From: Erysipelothrix sp.
GTDB lineage: Bacteria; Bacillota_I; Bacilli_A; Erysipelotrichales; Erysipelotrichaceae
Assembly (NCBI GenBank): GCA_012512495.1
Contig: JAAZEC010000216.1
Span: forward strand, 1 to 7,653
Direction of reading: 5' to 3'
DNA: 7,653 bases
This document shows, one piece after another, positions 1 to 5,355 of the stretch (the first letter of the stretch is position 1; every line of letters begins with the position of its first letter). The notes beneath the pieces were generated by a model. It saw only the letters and a list, made by a program, of their open reading frames with translations, did no database searches and had not been told where the DNA came from. The position numbers and the translations under genes are program-made.

Positions 1-764
1 TGAGGAATCAGACGATTGGTTTCAGGATAGATACCATCGAGTAAGCTGGATTGAACCACGTTGTGATCATTGATAAATTGAACCTTCTTATGATCGATCG
101 CGATTAACATGTTTTCTTCTTCATCGAGGACCTTTGTGATTTCGCCTAATACTTTTCTAGGAATAGTCGCATTGAAGGGTGTATCTATACTCGATAACAA
201 GACGTGCTTTCTAGCTAGTCGATAGGAATCGGTCGCTACGACCATCAGTTCTTGGAGGTTGTAGTTGAAATTGATTCCCGTGAGAACAGGGCGGGTTTCC
301 TTATCACTGGTAGCGAATAGGGTTTGGTTAATGATGGTTCCTAATTCGTCTGCCTTGATTGAGAATTGCATTTCGGGAGTCGAAAAATCAATCGCAGGAT
401 AGCTGCTTGCCCTGGTGCCATTGAGATTGAATTGAACCGCATTACCGGATATCTTGACGAGTGTTCCATCGACGATTTCAAAATGAATGATATCAGAGTC
501 CATCTTACGGACGATGTCTAACAAGTAGCGAGCTTCTAAAACGATAGAGCCCGGTTCCTTGATATCTAGTGAATTGCTTTCTTCGTTGGCTGGGATCATT
601 TTCTTAATGGATAGATCAGCATCAGATCCTGTTAGCGTTAACTCATCTTCTGATAGTTCTAATTTGATTCCAGATAATGCTGGCAGTGGTGAATTGACAG
701 CGATGGCACGGCTGACGAGATTCAGTGCTGAATTGAAACTTGATTTCGAAATGTTAAATTGCAT
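1..764 (-). CDS. dnaN: DNA polymerase III beta subunit (sliding clamp), N-terminal two thirds
   Basis: The beta clamp encircles DNA and tethers the replicative polymerase. The reading frame starts at ATG (complement of 762-764) and runs 254 codons to the window edge, so about a third of a usual 370-380 residue clamp (most of domain III) is missing only because of the cut. Visible family marks are the start MQFNISKSSF, ATDSYRLA at residues 177-184, RPVLTGINF at 158-166, and DGIYPETNRLIP at 243-254, which marks the entry into domain III. Residues 1-120 and 125-245 correspond to clamp domains I and II. A Shine-Dalgarno AAGGAG sits about 6 nt upstream (complement of 770-775). It follows dnaA in the same direction, the classic dnaA-dnaN order, and has its own promoter in the spacer. 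Identity is firm. Confidence 0.97.
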   Translation of the reverse strand, partial: MQFNISKSSFNSALNLVSRAIAVNSPLPALSGIKLELSEDELTLTGSDADLSIKKMIPANEESNSLDIKEPGSIVLEARYLLDIVRKMDSDIIHFEIVDGTLVKISGNAVQFNLNGTRASSYPAIDFSTPEMQFSIKADELGTIINQTLFATSDKETRPVLTGINFNYNLQELMVVATDSYRLARKHVLLSSIDTPFNATIPRKVLGEITKVLDEEENMLIAIDHKKVQFINDHNVVQSSLLDGIYPETNRLIP

Positions 765-814
765 ACAGGCTCCTTTTTGTTACTTCTTTATTTCTGTATT
801 ATTACTATTAGGGC

Positions 815-832
815 TGTGGAAACAGTGGATAA
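815..832 (-). promoter_or_regulatory. Two abutting DnaA boxes in the dnaN leader
   Basis: On the minus strand the two 9-mers read TTATCCACT (complement of 824-832) and GTTTCCACA (815-823), each near the consensus TTATCCACA and placed head to tail with no gap. They lie about 14-31 nt downstream of the inferred dnaN start of transcription. In B. subtilis a second DnaA-box cluster lies between dnaA and dnaN and makes the origin bipartite; a similar role, or repression of dnaN by DnaA, is inferred here. Confidence 0.6.
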
Positions 833-852
833 CTGTTCAAAATTACAATATA

Positions 853-881
853 ATTATACCATGTTGACTTATAAAAGTCCA
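853..881 (-). promoter_or_regulatory. Promoter of dnaN (extended -10)
   Basis: Read on the minus strand, TGGACT (complement of 876-881, 4 of 6 to TTGACA) is followed after exactly 17 nt by a perfect TATAAT (853-858). TGG lies directly before the TATAAT, giving a TGn extended -10. The inferred start of transcription is near 846, leaving a leader of about 80 nt. This lets dnaN be transcribed apart from dnaA. No intrinsic terminator is seen between dnaA and dnaN, so read-through from dnaA is also likely. Confidence 0.65.
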
Positions 882-885
882 CTGA

Positions 886-2220
886 TTACTTAAAAACGAG
901 CGTTTTTTCGATTTCCCCAACGGCCTGTTGGAAAAGGGTGTCAGTTTTCAACAATTTATCAACCTTGTCACACGAAGCCATAACGGTTGAGTGATCTCTT
1001 TTACCGAATTCGTCACCTATTTTGGCGAAGGGCATATCGAGGTGTCGCCGGCAGAGGAAAATCGCAATATGTCTGGCAGTGGTAATGTATTTGGTTCGTG
1101 TCTTTGAGACCAGCTGTGATTTAGTGAGTCCGTAGTAGTCAGCGACGACTCGTTTAATCTTTGAGGCTGTTAGTTCGGCCGTATCTTTGCTGGTTTGTTG
1201 GCCTCTGAAGGCCGAGATAGCGGTATCCAGGTTGATGATATCGTTTTGTCCCAAATCGATAGTATAGAATAACAACCGATTGAGTGCCCCTTCAAGGATA
1301 CGGATATCTTTTGAGAAGTTAGTGGCGATATAGCCTAGTACTTCTTCGTCGATTAGCGCGCAGTCAAAACTCTGATTCTTGAGCTTTTGTTTCAAGATAG
1401 CGAGGGCGGTATCGAAGGCTGGTGAGTTGACGGAGACTGAAAGACCGGAGCCAAAGCGGCTGATGAGTCTGTCTTCGAGTCCGTTGATCTCGGTTGGGTG
1501 CCTATCGGAGGTAATGACGATTTGTTTCTTATTGTTGACGAGCTCATTGAACAATTGGAAAAAAACCTCATGAGATTTTTCTTTTCCTGCCAAAAACTGT
1601 ATGTCGTCTATCAATAGAACATCAAGTTGAGCCATCTCTATTTTGAATTCTGCGATTTGCTGATTACGAATTGAGGTAACGACGCGATCAACGAAATCGG
1701 AGCATTGAATATAGAGGATTTGTAAGTGCGGTTCATTCTTGAGGACATAGTTGCCGATGGCATTTAAAAGATGGGTCTTTCCTAAGCCGGAATTACCGTA
1801 TATAAATAATGGATTGTAGAGTTTACCGGGTGAATAAGCACTGGCGAGTGCTGCGGAGTGACTCTCTTTGTTACTGGGTCCTACAACAAAATTATCAAAG
1901 GTTTGGCTCTCATTGATATTGGGATCAATGGTGTAGATAATTTTTTCAGGCTCTTGTTCAAATTCATTGGGAAGTAAAAACTTAATATCTTCAATCTGGT
2001 CGACATGTTGGCTCAGCGAATCAAGGATCATTTCTTTTTCCCCTGAAATGACTTCCCTGATGACCATGGTAGGTACGACGATGGTTGCGATATTGTCATC
2101 GAGTGATTCTAGGCGAGTCTTTTCATAGAAGAATGTAAAGACTGAATCATCGACGTTTTCTCGTATTGAATTAAGTGTTTTGTTCCAATAATTGTCCAAG
2201 ATAACTTCTAAGGTATTCAT
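886..2220 (-). CDS. dnaA: Chromosomal replication initiator protein DnaA
   Basis: AAA+ ATPase that binds DnaA boxes, melts the origin and loads helicase; also a transcription factor. The 444 residues match the usual length. Domain I spans about 1-85, a short acidic linker (domain II) about 86-107, and domain III starts at FDNFVVG (108). Walker A GNSGLGKT is at 142-149, Walker B LLIDDIQ at 202-208, sensor I ITSDR at 236-240, an arginine-finger segment LISRFGSG at 252-259 and the sensor II helix IRILEGALNR at 306-315. Domain IV carries the DNA-binding signature GKRDHSTVMASCDKV at 406-420. The start ATG (complement of 2218-2220) has an AAGGAG 12 nt upstream (complement of 2233-2238), a longer spacing than ideal, and no better start is seen. 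It points away from oriC with dnaN behind it. Confidence 0.98.
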   Translation of the reverse strand: MNTLEVILDNYWNKTLNSIRENVDDSVFTFFYEKTRLESLDDNIATIVVPTMVIREVISGEKEMILDSLSQHVDQIEDIKFLLPNEFEQEPEKIIYTIDPNINESQTFDNFVVGPSNKESHSAALASAYSPGKLYNPLFIYGNSGLGKTHLLNAIGNYVLKNEPHLQILYIQCSDFVDRVVTSIRNQQIAEFKIEMAQLDVLLIDDIQFLAGKEKSHEVFFQLFNELVNNKKQIVITSDRHPTEINGLEDRLISRFGSGLSVSVNSPAFDTALAILKQKLKNQSFDCALIDEEVLGYIATNFSKDIRILEGALNRLLFYTIDLGQNDIINLDTAISAFRGQQTSKDTAELTASKIKRVVADYYGLTKSQLVSKTRTKYITTARHIAIFLCRRHLDMPFAKIGDEFGKRDHSTVMASCDKVDKLLKTDTLFQQAVGEIEKTLVFK

Positions 2221-2283
2221 AAGCTTCTCAAACTCCTTACTGTGTCAATATCATATCAAAAAGGGCAGAGTTTTCCACAGATA

Positions 2284-2289
2284 ATTATA
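2284..2289 (-). promoter_or_regulatory. Candidate -10 element of dnaA promoter
   Basis: A perfect TATAAT on the minus strand (complement of 2284-2289), preceded by TGCT, would start a dnaA transcript near 2277 with a leader of about 57 nt. I find no convincing -35 at 17 nt. DnaA-box-like 9-mers at 2271-2279 and 2300-2308 flank it closely, which would suit autorepression by DnaA. A second weaker option is a TATGAT closer to the gene. Confidence 0.4.
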
Positions 2290-2402
2290 AGCAAAAAAGT
2301 TTCCCACAGAGTTCCCATAATCAACTTGCCTATAGAAAGGGTCTAATTGGAAGTTTTCCACAGTTGTCCACATCTTTCAATTGTGGTTAACTTCTCCCCA
2401 AC

Positions 2403-2429
2403 TTTTCCACTTGTGGATTGTGTGGAAAA
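2403..2429. repeat. Inverted repeat built from DnaA boxes
   Basis: TTTTCCAC at 2403-2410 is a perfect inverted match to GTGGAAAA at 2422-2429 with 11 bp between, and a third box-like 9-mer fills the middle. It forms a dense, dyad-symmetric block of three boxes within 27 bp in the centre of oriC. Confidence 0.6.
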
Positions 2430-2502
2430 ATCAGAAAATTTCACATGCATTTTTTGATTTCCCACAGGTTATCCACAGCGACAAACCCTCTAATGATTAG
2501 GG

Positions 2503-2521
2503 TATTAACACGTTATTAACA
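2503..2521 (+). repeat. Direct repeat TATTAACA, one helical turn apart
   Basis: TATTAACA occurs at 2503-2510 and again at 2514-2521, with starts 11 bp apart. It lies between the perfect DnaA box (2469-2477) and the AT-rich tract, where an origin opening element would be expected. A small dyad CTAAT-G-ATTAG (2490-2500) lies just before it. Function is not known; a role in unwinding is inferred from position only. Confidence 0.5.
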
Positions 2522-2568
2522 AACCCACAGAGTGTGGAAAAGTATGCTAAAAATCCTGTTGAAAACCA

Positions 2569-2582
2569 AAACAATATTGTTT
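2569..2582. repeat. Perfect 14-bp palindrome in the origin AT-rich tract
   Basis: AAACAATATTGTTT is perfectly self-complementary over 14 bp. It lies inside the most AT-rich part of oriC and about 130 bp upstream of the dioxygenase gene. It does not resemble a DnaA box or the Firmicutes parS site. It could be an operator or a binding site for an origin protein; neither can be settled from sequence. Confidence 0.55.
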
Positions 2583-2666
2583 CATAAAAAGTGTTATAAA
2601 TGGCTAGTTTTACACAATTTAAGTGAGAGTTAATTAACAGTGGAATCATTAGAGTTGAATAGCGTT

Positions 2667-2675
2667 TGATACAAT
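2667..2675 (+). promoter_or_regulatory. Candidate extended -10 promoter of the VOC gene
   Basis: TGATACAAT fits TGn followed by TACAAT (5 of 6 to TATAAT). No good -35 is found at 16-18 nt, which extended -10 promoters tolerate. The transcript would start near 2682, giving a leader of about 30 nt. TATACT at 2681-2686 is an alternative -10 but also lacks a -35. Confidence 0.4.
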
Positions 2676-2679
2676 GTTA

Positions 2680-2694
2680 GTATACTTTATATAC
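2680..2694. promoter_or_regulatory. Possible operator: GTATA-CTTTA-TATAC
   Basis: Inverted 5-bp arms (2680-2684 and 2690-2694) around a 5-bp spacer lie just after the candidate -10 and just before the Shine-Dalgarno of the dioxygenase gene, a usual place for a repressor site. The arms are short and AT-rich, so chance is a real alternative. Confidence 0.25.
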
Positions 2695-2712
2695 CAAAGA
2701 AGGAGCACTAAA

Positions 2713-3549
2713 ATGGAACATAACTACTCTATTGATTCAGTGACACTGAATGTTAACAACTTAGATGGAATGACTAAATTCTACGAAGAAACGATTGGTC
2801 TTGAAGTACTTAATAGAAATGAGGTTCGTAGTGAGCTGGGTGGACTTGGTTCTACTGCTCCTATTCTTACCTTACTTAAGAGTGAAGCGAAGCAACGTAA
2901 ACAAAACACGGGTCTCTACCATTTTGCTGTATTGTTGGATTCTCGTAAAGCCTTGGGATCGTTTTTGATTCATTTATTAGCGACTGGCTATCCGATTGAT
3001 GGAGCTTCGGACCATGGCTATTCAGAAGCGATTTACCTTACCGATCCTGAGGGCAATGGCATTGAAGTCTATGCTGATAAGGAAGTGAGTGCCTGGGATA
3101 TTGAGGACGATGGTACCATTAATGGAATCACGATTGCGATGGATGCGGAGGGTGTCCTTAAATCTGGTGAACAGAATGTTCCTAAGATGAATGAGAACAC
3201 GATTATGGGTCATGTACATCTGTTTGTAACGGATCTTGTTGCGACGGAAAAATTCTATGTTGATCAATTAGGCTTTGATTTGAAACTGAACTATGGTGAC
3301 CAGGCCAAATTCATGGCGTCTGGCTTGTATCACCACCATGTTGGGGCTAACACTTGGGCTGGTACCCATTTACAAAAACCTGTTGAGGGAGATCTTGGTA
3401 TCCACCATTTTACCATTAAGACACCGAATGATTTAACAGAACTTTATATGGAACTATCCACGACTGGTATTGATATCACAAACAATGGCTCTTACCTCTC
3501 TCTTGTTGATAATTCAGGCATCGCAATCCGTATTGTCAATCCTCAGTAA
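2713..3549 (+). CDS. Two-module VOC-fold protein, CatE-like extradiol dioxygenase
   Basis: The 278 residues hold two vicinal-oxygen-chelate modules, about 5-122 and 163-275, the build of B. subtilis CatE (catechol 2,3-dioxygenase), with close motif likeness throughout. Module 1 has GLYHFAVLL (67-75), SEAIYLTDPEGNGIEVYAD (104-122). Module 2 starts MGHVHLFVTDL (165-175) and has YHHHVGANTWAG (206-217). Candidate metal ligands are H70 and E118, or H167/H169 with the 207-209 histidines; which set is used needs alignment. Family members open catechol or quinone-type rings using Fe or Mn, so detoxification is the likely job, in the cytoplasm. The start at 2713 is chosen because AAGGAG (2700-2705) lies 7 nt before it; the upstream ATG at 2674 overlaps the promoter and lacks a ribosome site. 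Codons favour third-position T and G more than its neighbours do. Confidence 0.85.
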   Translation: MEHNYSIDSVTLNVNNLDGMTKFYEETIGLEVLNRNEVRSELGGLGSTAPILTLLKSEAKQRKQNTGLYHFAVLLDSRKALGSFLIHLLATGYPIDGASDHGYSEAIYLTDPEGNGIEVYADKEVSAWDIEDDGTINGITIAMDAEGVLKSGEQNVPKMNENTIMGHVHLFVTDLVATEKFYVDQLGFDLKLNYGDQAKFMASGLYHHHVGANTWAGTHLQKPVEGDLGIHHFTIKTPNDLTELYMELSTTGIDITNNGSYLSLVDNSGIAIRIVNPQ

Positions 3550-3570
3550 GCAGCACAGATTTCTTAAGTA

Positions 3571-3611
3571 AATAAAAACAACTTGAACTATTAAATCAAG
3601 TTGTTTTTATT
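3571..3611. terminator. Bidirectional intrinsic terminator after the VOC gene
   Basis: A perfect 16-bp stem (3571-3586 with 3596-3611) encloses a 9-nt loop. Its base is A-rich on the left and T-rich on the right, so it can end transcripts in either direction. It begins 21 nt after the VOC stop codon. Confidence 0.85.
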
Positions 3612-3637
3612 ATGCAAATAGATTATCAATGCTCTAA

Positions 3638-3665
3638 CATCAAAACACTTTTGATGATTTTTTTT
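3638..3665 (+). terminator. Second terminator-like hairpin
   Basis: CATCAAAA (3638-3645) pairs perfectly with TTTTGATG (3649-3656) around CAC, followed by one A and eight T residues (3658-3665). It reads as a plus-strand intrinsic terminator, though its stem is AT-rich. No gene lies between it and the first terminator; it is either a backup or the end of a short unrecognised transcript. Confidence 0.6.
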
Positions 3666-3879
3666 CGATTACACTTCCAATTCTAAGAGCAATAGCTTAA
3701 TAACCTCGCTTTTAATAGGTAATACCTTGTCTAGATATTTCGTGTGTTTACCTGTTGAAGATTTAACGAGTCAGGTAATTAGTAGTGATTATGATACCCT
3801 GTTAGAACCTAATTACTTTTAGTATACCGGAGTATCATCCCTTCCAGTTCCGAGGTTCGTATAAAAATTGCTCATTTCC
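3666..3879. other. Gene-free stretch with alternative helices
   Basis: No plausible gene is seen. Several long-for-chance complementary segments occur: TTACCTG (3748-3754) with CAGGTAA (3772-3778); GTAATTAG (3775-3782) with CTAATTAC (3809-3816); ATGATAC (3791-3797) with GTATCAT (3832-3838); and GAACCT (3805-3810) with AGGTTC (3853-3858). The first two share bases and exclude each other, and the second and third would form a pseudoknot or alternate. An 11-bp palindrome AGGTAATACCT lies at 3717-3727. No clear promoter for an RNA is found on either strand, and it matches no RNA family I recognise. It may be a small RNA, a protein-binding region near the origin, or decayed sequence. Confidence 0.4.
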
Positions 3880-3909
3880 TTGACTGTCGTTCAATTAATC
3901 AGGTATAAT
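3880..3909 (+). promoter_or_regulatory. Promoter of rpmH
   Basis: TTGACT (3880-3885, 5 of 6 to TTGACA), 18-nt spacer, perfect TATAAT (3904-3909). Transcription would start near 3916, giving a leader of about 40 nt. This is the strongest promoter in the window, as expected for a ribosomal protein gene, and it probably also feeds rnpA-yidC-jag by read-through. Confidence 0.85.
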
Positions 3910-3954
3910 CTAAAGGCAATTGCTCTAATTGGAAAGAAACGGAGGTGGTTCTTA

Positions 3955-4089
3955 ATGAAAAGAACATATCAACCGAGCAAAAGGAAACATCAGAAAACAC
4001 ATGGCTTTAGAGCCCGCATGAAAACAGTTGGTGGAAGACGAGTCCTAGCCCGTCGCCGCAAAAAAGGAAGAGTTGAATTATCCGCATAA
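3955..4089 (+). CDS. rpmH: Large ribosomal subunit protein bL34
   Basis: The 44-residue protein has the normal full length of bL34, a highly basic 50S protein. It starts MKRTYQPSKRKHQKTHGFRA, and has the conserved MKTVGGRRVLARRRKKGR run at 22-39. The start at 3955 gives the canonical N-terminus and has GGAGG (3941-3945) 9 nt upstream; the frame is open 29 codons further up, but that part overlaps the promoter and is not coding. It is the first gene of the rightward cluster rpmH-rnpA-yidC-jag, the conserved Firmicutes arrangement beside oriC, and is followed at once by a terminator that should limit rnpA expression relative to L34. Confidence 0.98.
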   Translation: MKRTYQPSKRKHQKTHGFRARMKTVGGRRVLARRRKKGRVELSA

Positions 4090-4090
4090 G

Positions 4091-4114
4091 AAGCTACCAT
4101 AGGTAGCTTTTTTT
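4091..4114 (+). terminator. Intrinsic terminator (attenuator) between rpmH and rnpA
   Basis: AAGCTACC (4091-4098) pairs with GGTAGCTT (4102-4109) around ATA, and the T run extends to 4114. It starts 2 nt after the rpmH stop. No separate rnpA promoter is seen, so partial read-through probably sets the low rnpA-yidC-jag level against abundant L34 mRNA. Confidence 0.85.
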
Positions 4115-4124
4115 AGGTTAAACC

Positions 4125-4487
4125 ATGAAAAAAGCACTCAGAATAAAAGACAACCGCGAGTTCCAATCAATCATACAAACCAAAAAGTTTGTCTCTTCGT
4201 CGTTCTACAGTCTGTACTATGTTGACAAGAAAGACAAAGTCCCCAGAGTCGGTATCAGCTCCCCAACCAAGCTTGGAAACGCAGTCATCAGAAACAAAGT
4301 AAGACGACAAGTCAGAACCATGGTACAAAATATTTACAGCTTTGAAGAGGATTTCGATTCAGTCATTATCGTCAAAAAGAAATATCTAGATCAAACCTAT
4401 GAAGAAAATTACGACCAATTGAAATCAGCCTATAAAAAAGTTATAATGAGGCGTAAGCGCGAAGGAGTAAGCAATGAATCAATTTAA
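4125..4487 (+). CDS. rnpA: Ribonuclease P protein component
   Basis: The 120-residue basic protein binds the catalytic RNase P RNA and helps remove 5' leaders from precursor tRNAs. The family signature is clear: KLGNAVIRNKVRRQVR at 49-64, the RNR motif that contacts the RNA, preceded by RVGISSPTKLG. Length matches the usual 110-125. The start lies only 10 nt past the T tract of the rpmH terminator, and the sole ribosome-site candidate is a short AGG (4115-4117), weak next to the other genes here. The 3' end overlaps yidC by 14 nt and carries the yidC Shine-Dalgarno within codons for KREGVS. The RNA partner gene (rnpB) is not in the window. Confidence 0.97.
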   Translation: MKKALRIKDNREFQSIIQTKKFVSSSFYSLYYVDKKDKVPRVGISSPTKLGNAVIRNKVRRQVRTMVQNIYSFEEDFDSVIIVKKKYLDQTYEENYDQLKSAYKKVIMRRKREGVSNESI

Positions 4488-5355
4488 ATTAAACAGGAAA
4501 ATGAAACTAGTCATAGCATCTATACTAGTATTACTTGTACTCGTCGGTTGTCAAAACGTAATAGACCCAGACACCGGAAGAGTCGCAACAGAACATATTA
4601 TCGGTTTAGACACACCATGGAACTTCTCAGAAATGGGATTCTTCACCGCCATACTAATCTACCCAATGGCTCAAATCATCAACTTCTTATCAGAATACGT
4701 TGGTGTAACCCTAGCAATTATTATCTTAACACTCGCCATTCAGGTCTTAACTTATCGCTCAACCGTTAAATCAACTGTCATGACACAACGCATGCAACTG
4801 ATTCAACCAGAAGTTCAAAAACTACAAGAGAAATACAAAGATCGTACCGATCAACAATCTCAAATGAAAATGGGACAAGAAACACAAGCACTCTACAAGA
4901 AGTATGACATCAAAATGTCAGCTGCGTTCACTCCCATGTTGATCTCAATGCCAGTACTCATCGCCGTATGGCAATCCGTACAACGCGCAGAATCCGTCTA
5001 CAACGGATCACTCTTTGGCTATTCACTAGCCGTCACACCAAAAACGGGAATGTTTGATTTAATCCCCTTCTACTTTATCGTCTTTATCTTCATGGCACTC
5101 AGCCAAGCCCTAGGAGTCCTAGGACCCCAATGGTTAAACAAGCAAGCCCAAAAGAAGCTACCAGTCTACAAGCAATCCGATAAACCAGTACAAGGTCAAG
5201 GTATGATGTACTTCATGTTAGTCTTCATGTTATATATTGGATTCACACTACCCGCAGCAATGTGTATCTACCTAGCAGTCTCATCACTCTTAAGATTTGC
5301 TCAAACAGCCTATATCCAAAACAAGTACGTTCATAATAAGAAGGAGGCCATCTAA
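4474..5355 (+). CDS. yidC: Membrane protein insertase YidC/Oxa1/SpoIIIJ family
   Basis: Inserts and folds membrane proteins, alone or with SecYEG. The 293 residues begin with a lipoprotein signal: basic MNQFKLNRKMK, hydrophobic 12-24, lipobox LVGC with the lipidated Cys at 26, typical of Gram-positive YidC. Further membrane segments lie near 56-74, 77-94, 150-170, 196-217, and 245-278 (two). The cytoplasmic coiled-coil hairpin is seen at about 104-145 (MQLIQPEVQKLQEKYKD). The conserved groove arginine of the second membrane segment (R73 in SpoIIIJ) aligns with Q90 here, and R95 stands where a proline is usual. AAGGAG (4462-4467) lies 6 nt before the ATG. It overlaps rnpA by 14 nt and its stop overlaps the jag start by one base, so coupled translation is likely. 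Confidence 0.95.
   Translation: MNQFKLNRKMKLVIASILVLLVLVGCQNVIDPDTGRVATEHIIGLDTPWNFSEMGFFTAILIYPMAQIINFLSEYVGVTLAIIILTLAIQVLTYRSTVKSTVMTQRMQLIQPEVQKLQEKYKDRTDQQSQMKMGQETQALYKKYDIKMSAAFTPMLISMPVLIAVWQSVQRAESVYNGSLFGYSLAVTPKTGMFDLIPFYFIVFIFMALSQALGVLGPQWLNKQAQKKLPVYKQSDKPVQGQGMMYFMLVFMLYIGFTLPAAMCIYLAVSSLLRFAQTAYIQNKYVHNKKEAI

Larger units (their letters stand above)
2260..2640. other. oriC: DnaA-box cluster and AT-rich unwinding region
   Basis: Origin of replication between dnaA and the rightward genes. One perfect box TTATCCACA lies at 2469-2477. Forward near-boxes are TTTTCCACA at 2271 and 2354, TTGTCCACA at 2364, TTTCCCACA at 2300 and 2458, TTTTCCACT at 2403 and TTTTACACA at 2608. Reverse near-boxes start at 2382 (TTAACCACA), 2412 (CAATCCACA), 2421 and 2533 (both TTTTCCACA). 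Starts at 2403, 2412 and 2421 are spaced 9 bp, those at 2354 and 2364 10 bp, and those at 2458 and 2469 11 bp, close to a helical turn. The block 2541-2600 has only 14 G or C in 60, making it the best candidate duplex-unwinding element. I do not see a convincing run of DnaA-trio repeats. Confidence 0.9.

Noticed and set aside
559..867. 102-codon open frame on the plus strand
   Set aside because: It is antisense to dnaN and its promoter, with no ribosome site or recognisable protein.
2629..2638. GTTAATTAAC palindrome as a specific regulatory site
   Set aside because: Ten AT-rich bases can arise by chance, and nothing nearby ties it to a function.
2674..2712. Upstream ATG extending the VOC protein by 13 residues
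   Set aside because: The added part overlaps the candidate promoter and leader and lacks a ribosome site, while the ATG at 2713 has AAGGAG at 7 nt and gives a normal VOC start.
2221..2712. parS centromere site near the origin
   Set aside because: No sequence close to the Firmicutes parS palindrome TGTTNCACGTGAAACA is present.
3611..3685. Short plus-strand open frame of 24 codons starting ATGCAAATAG
   Set aside because: It has no Shine-Dalgarno, starts within the terminator base and runs through the second hairpin and its T tract.
3841..3879. GGTTCG motif near 3854-3859 as a tRNA T-arm
   Set aside because: No matching T stem, acceptor stem or anticodon arm could be built around it.
3868..3954. 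Upstream ATG extending rpmH by 29 residues
   Set aside because: That part spans the rpmH promoter; bL34 begins MKRTYQPS, which starts at 3955 behind GGAGG.
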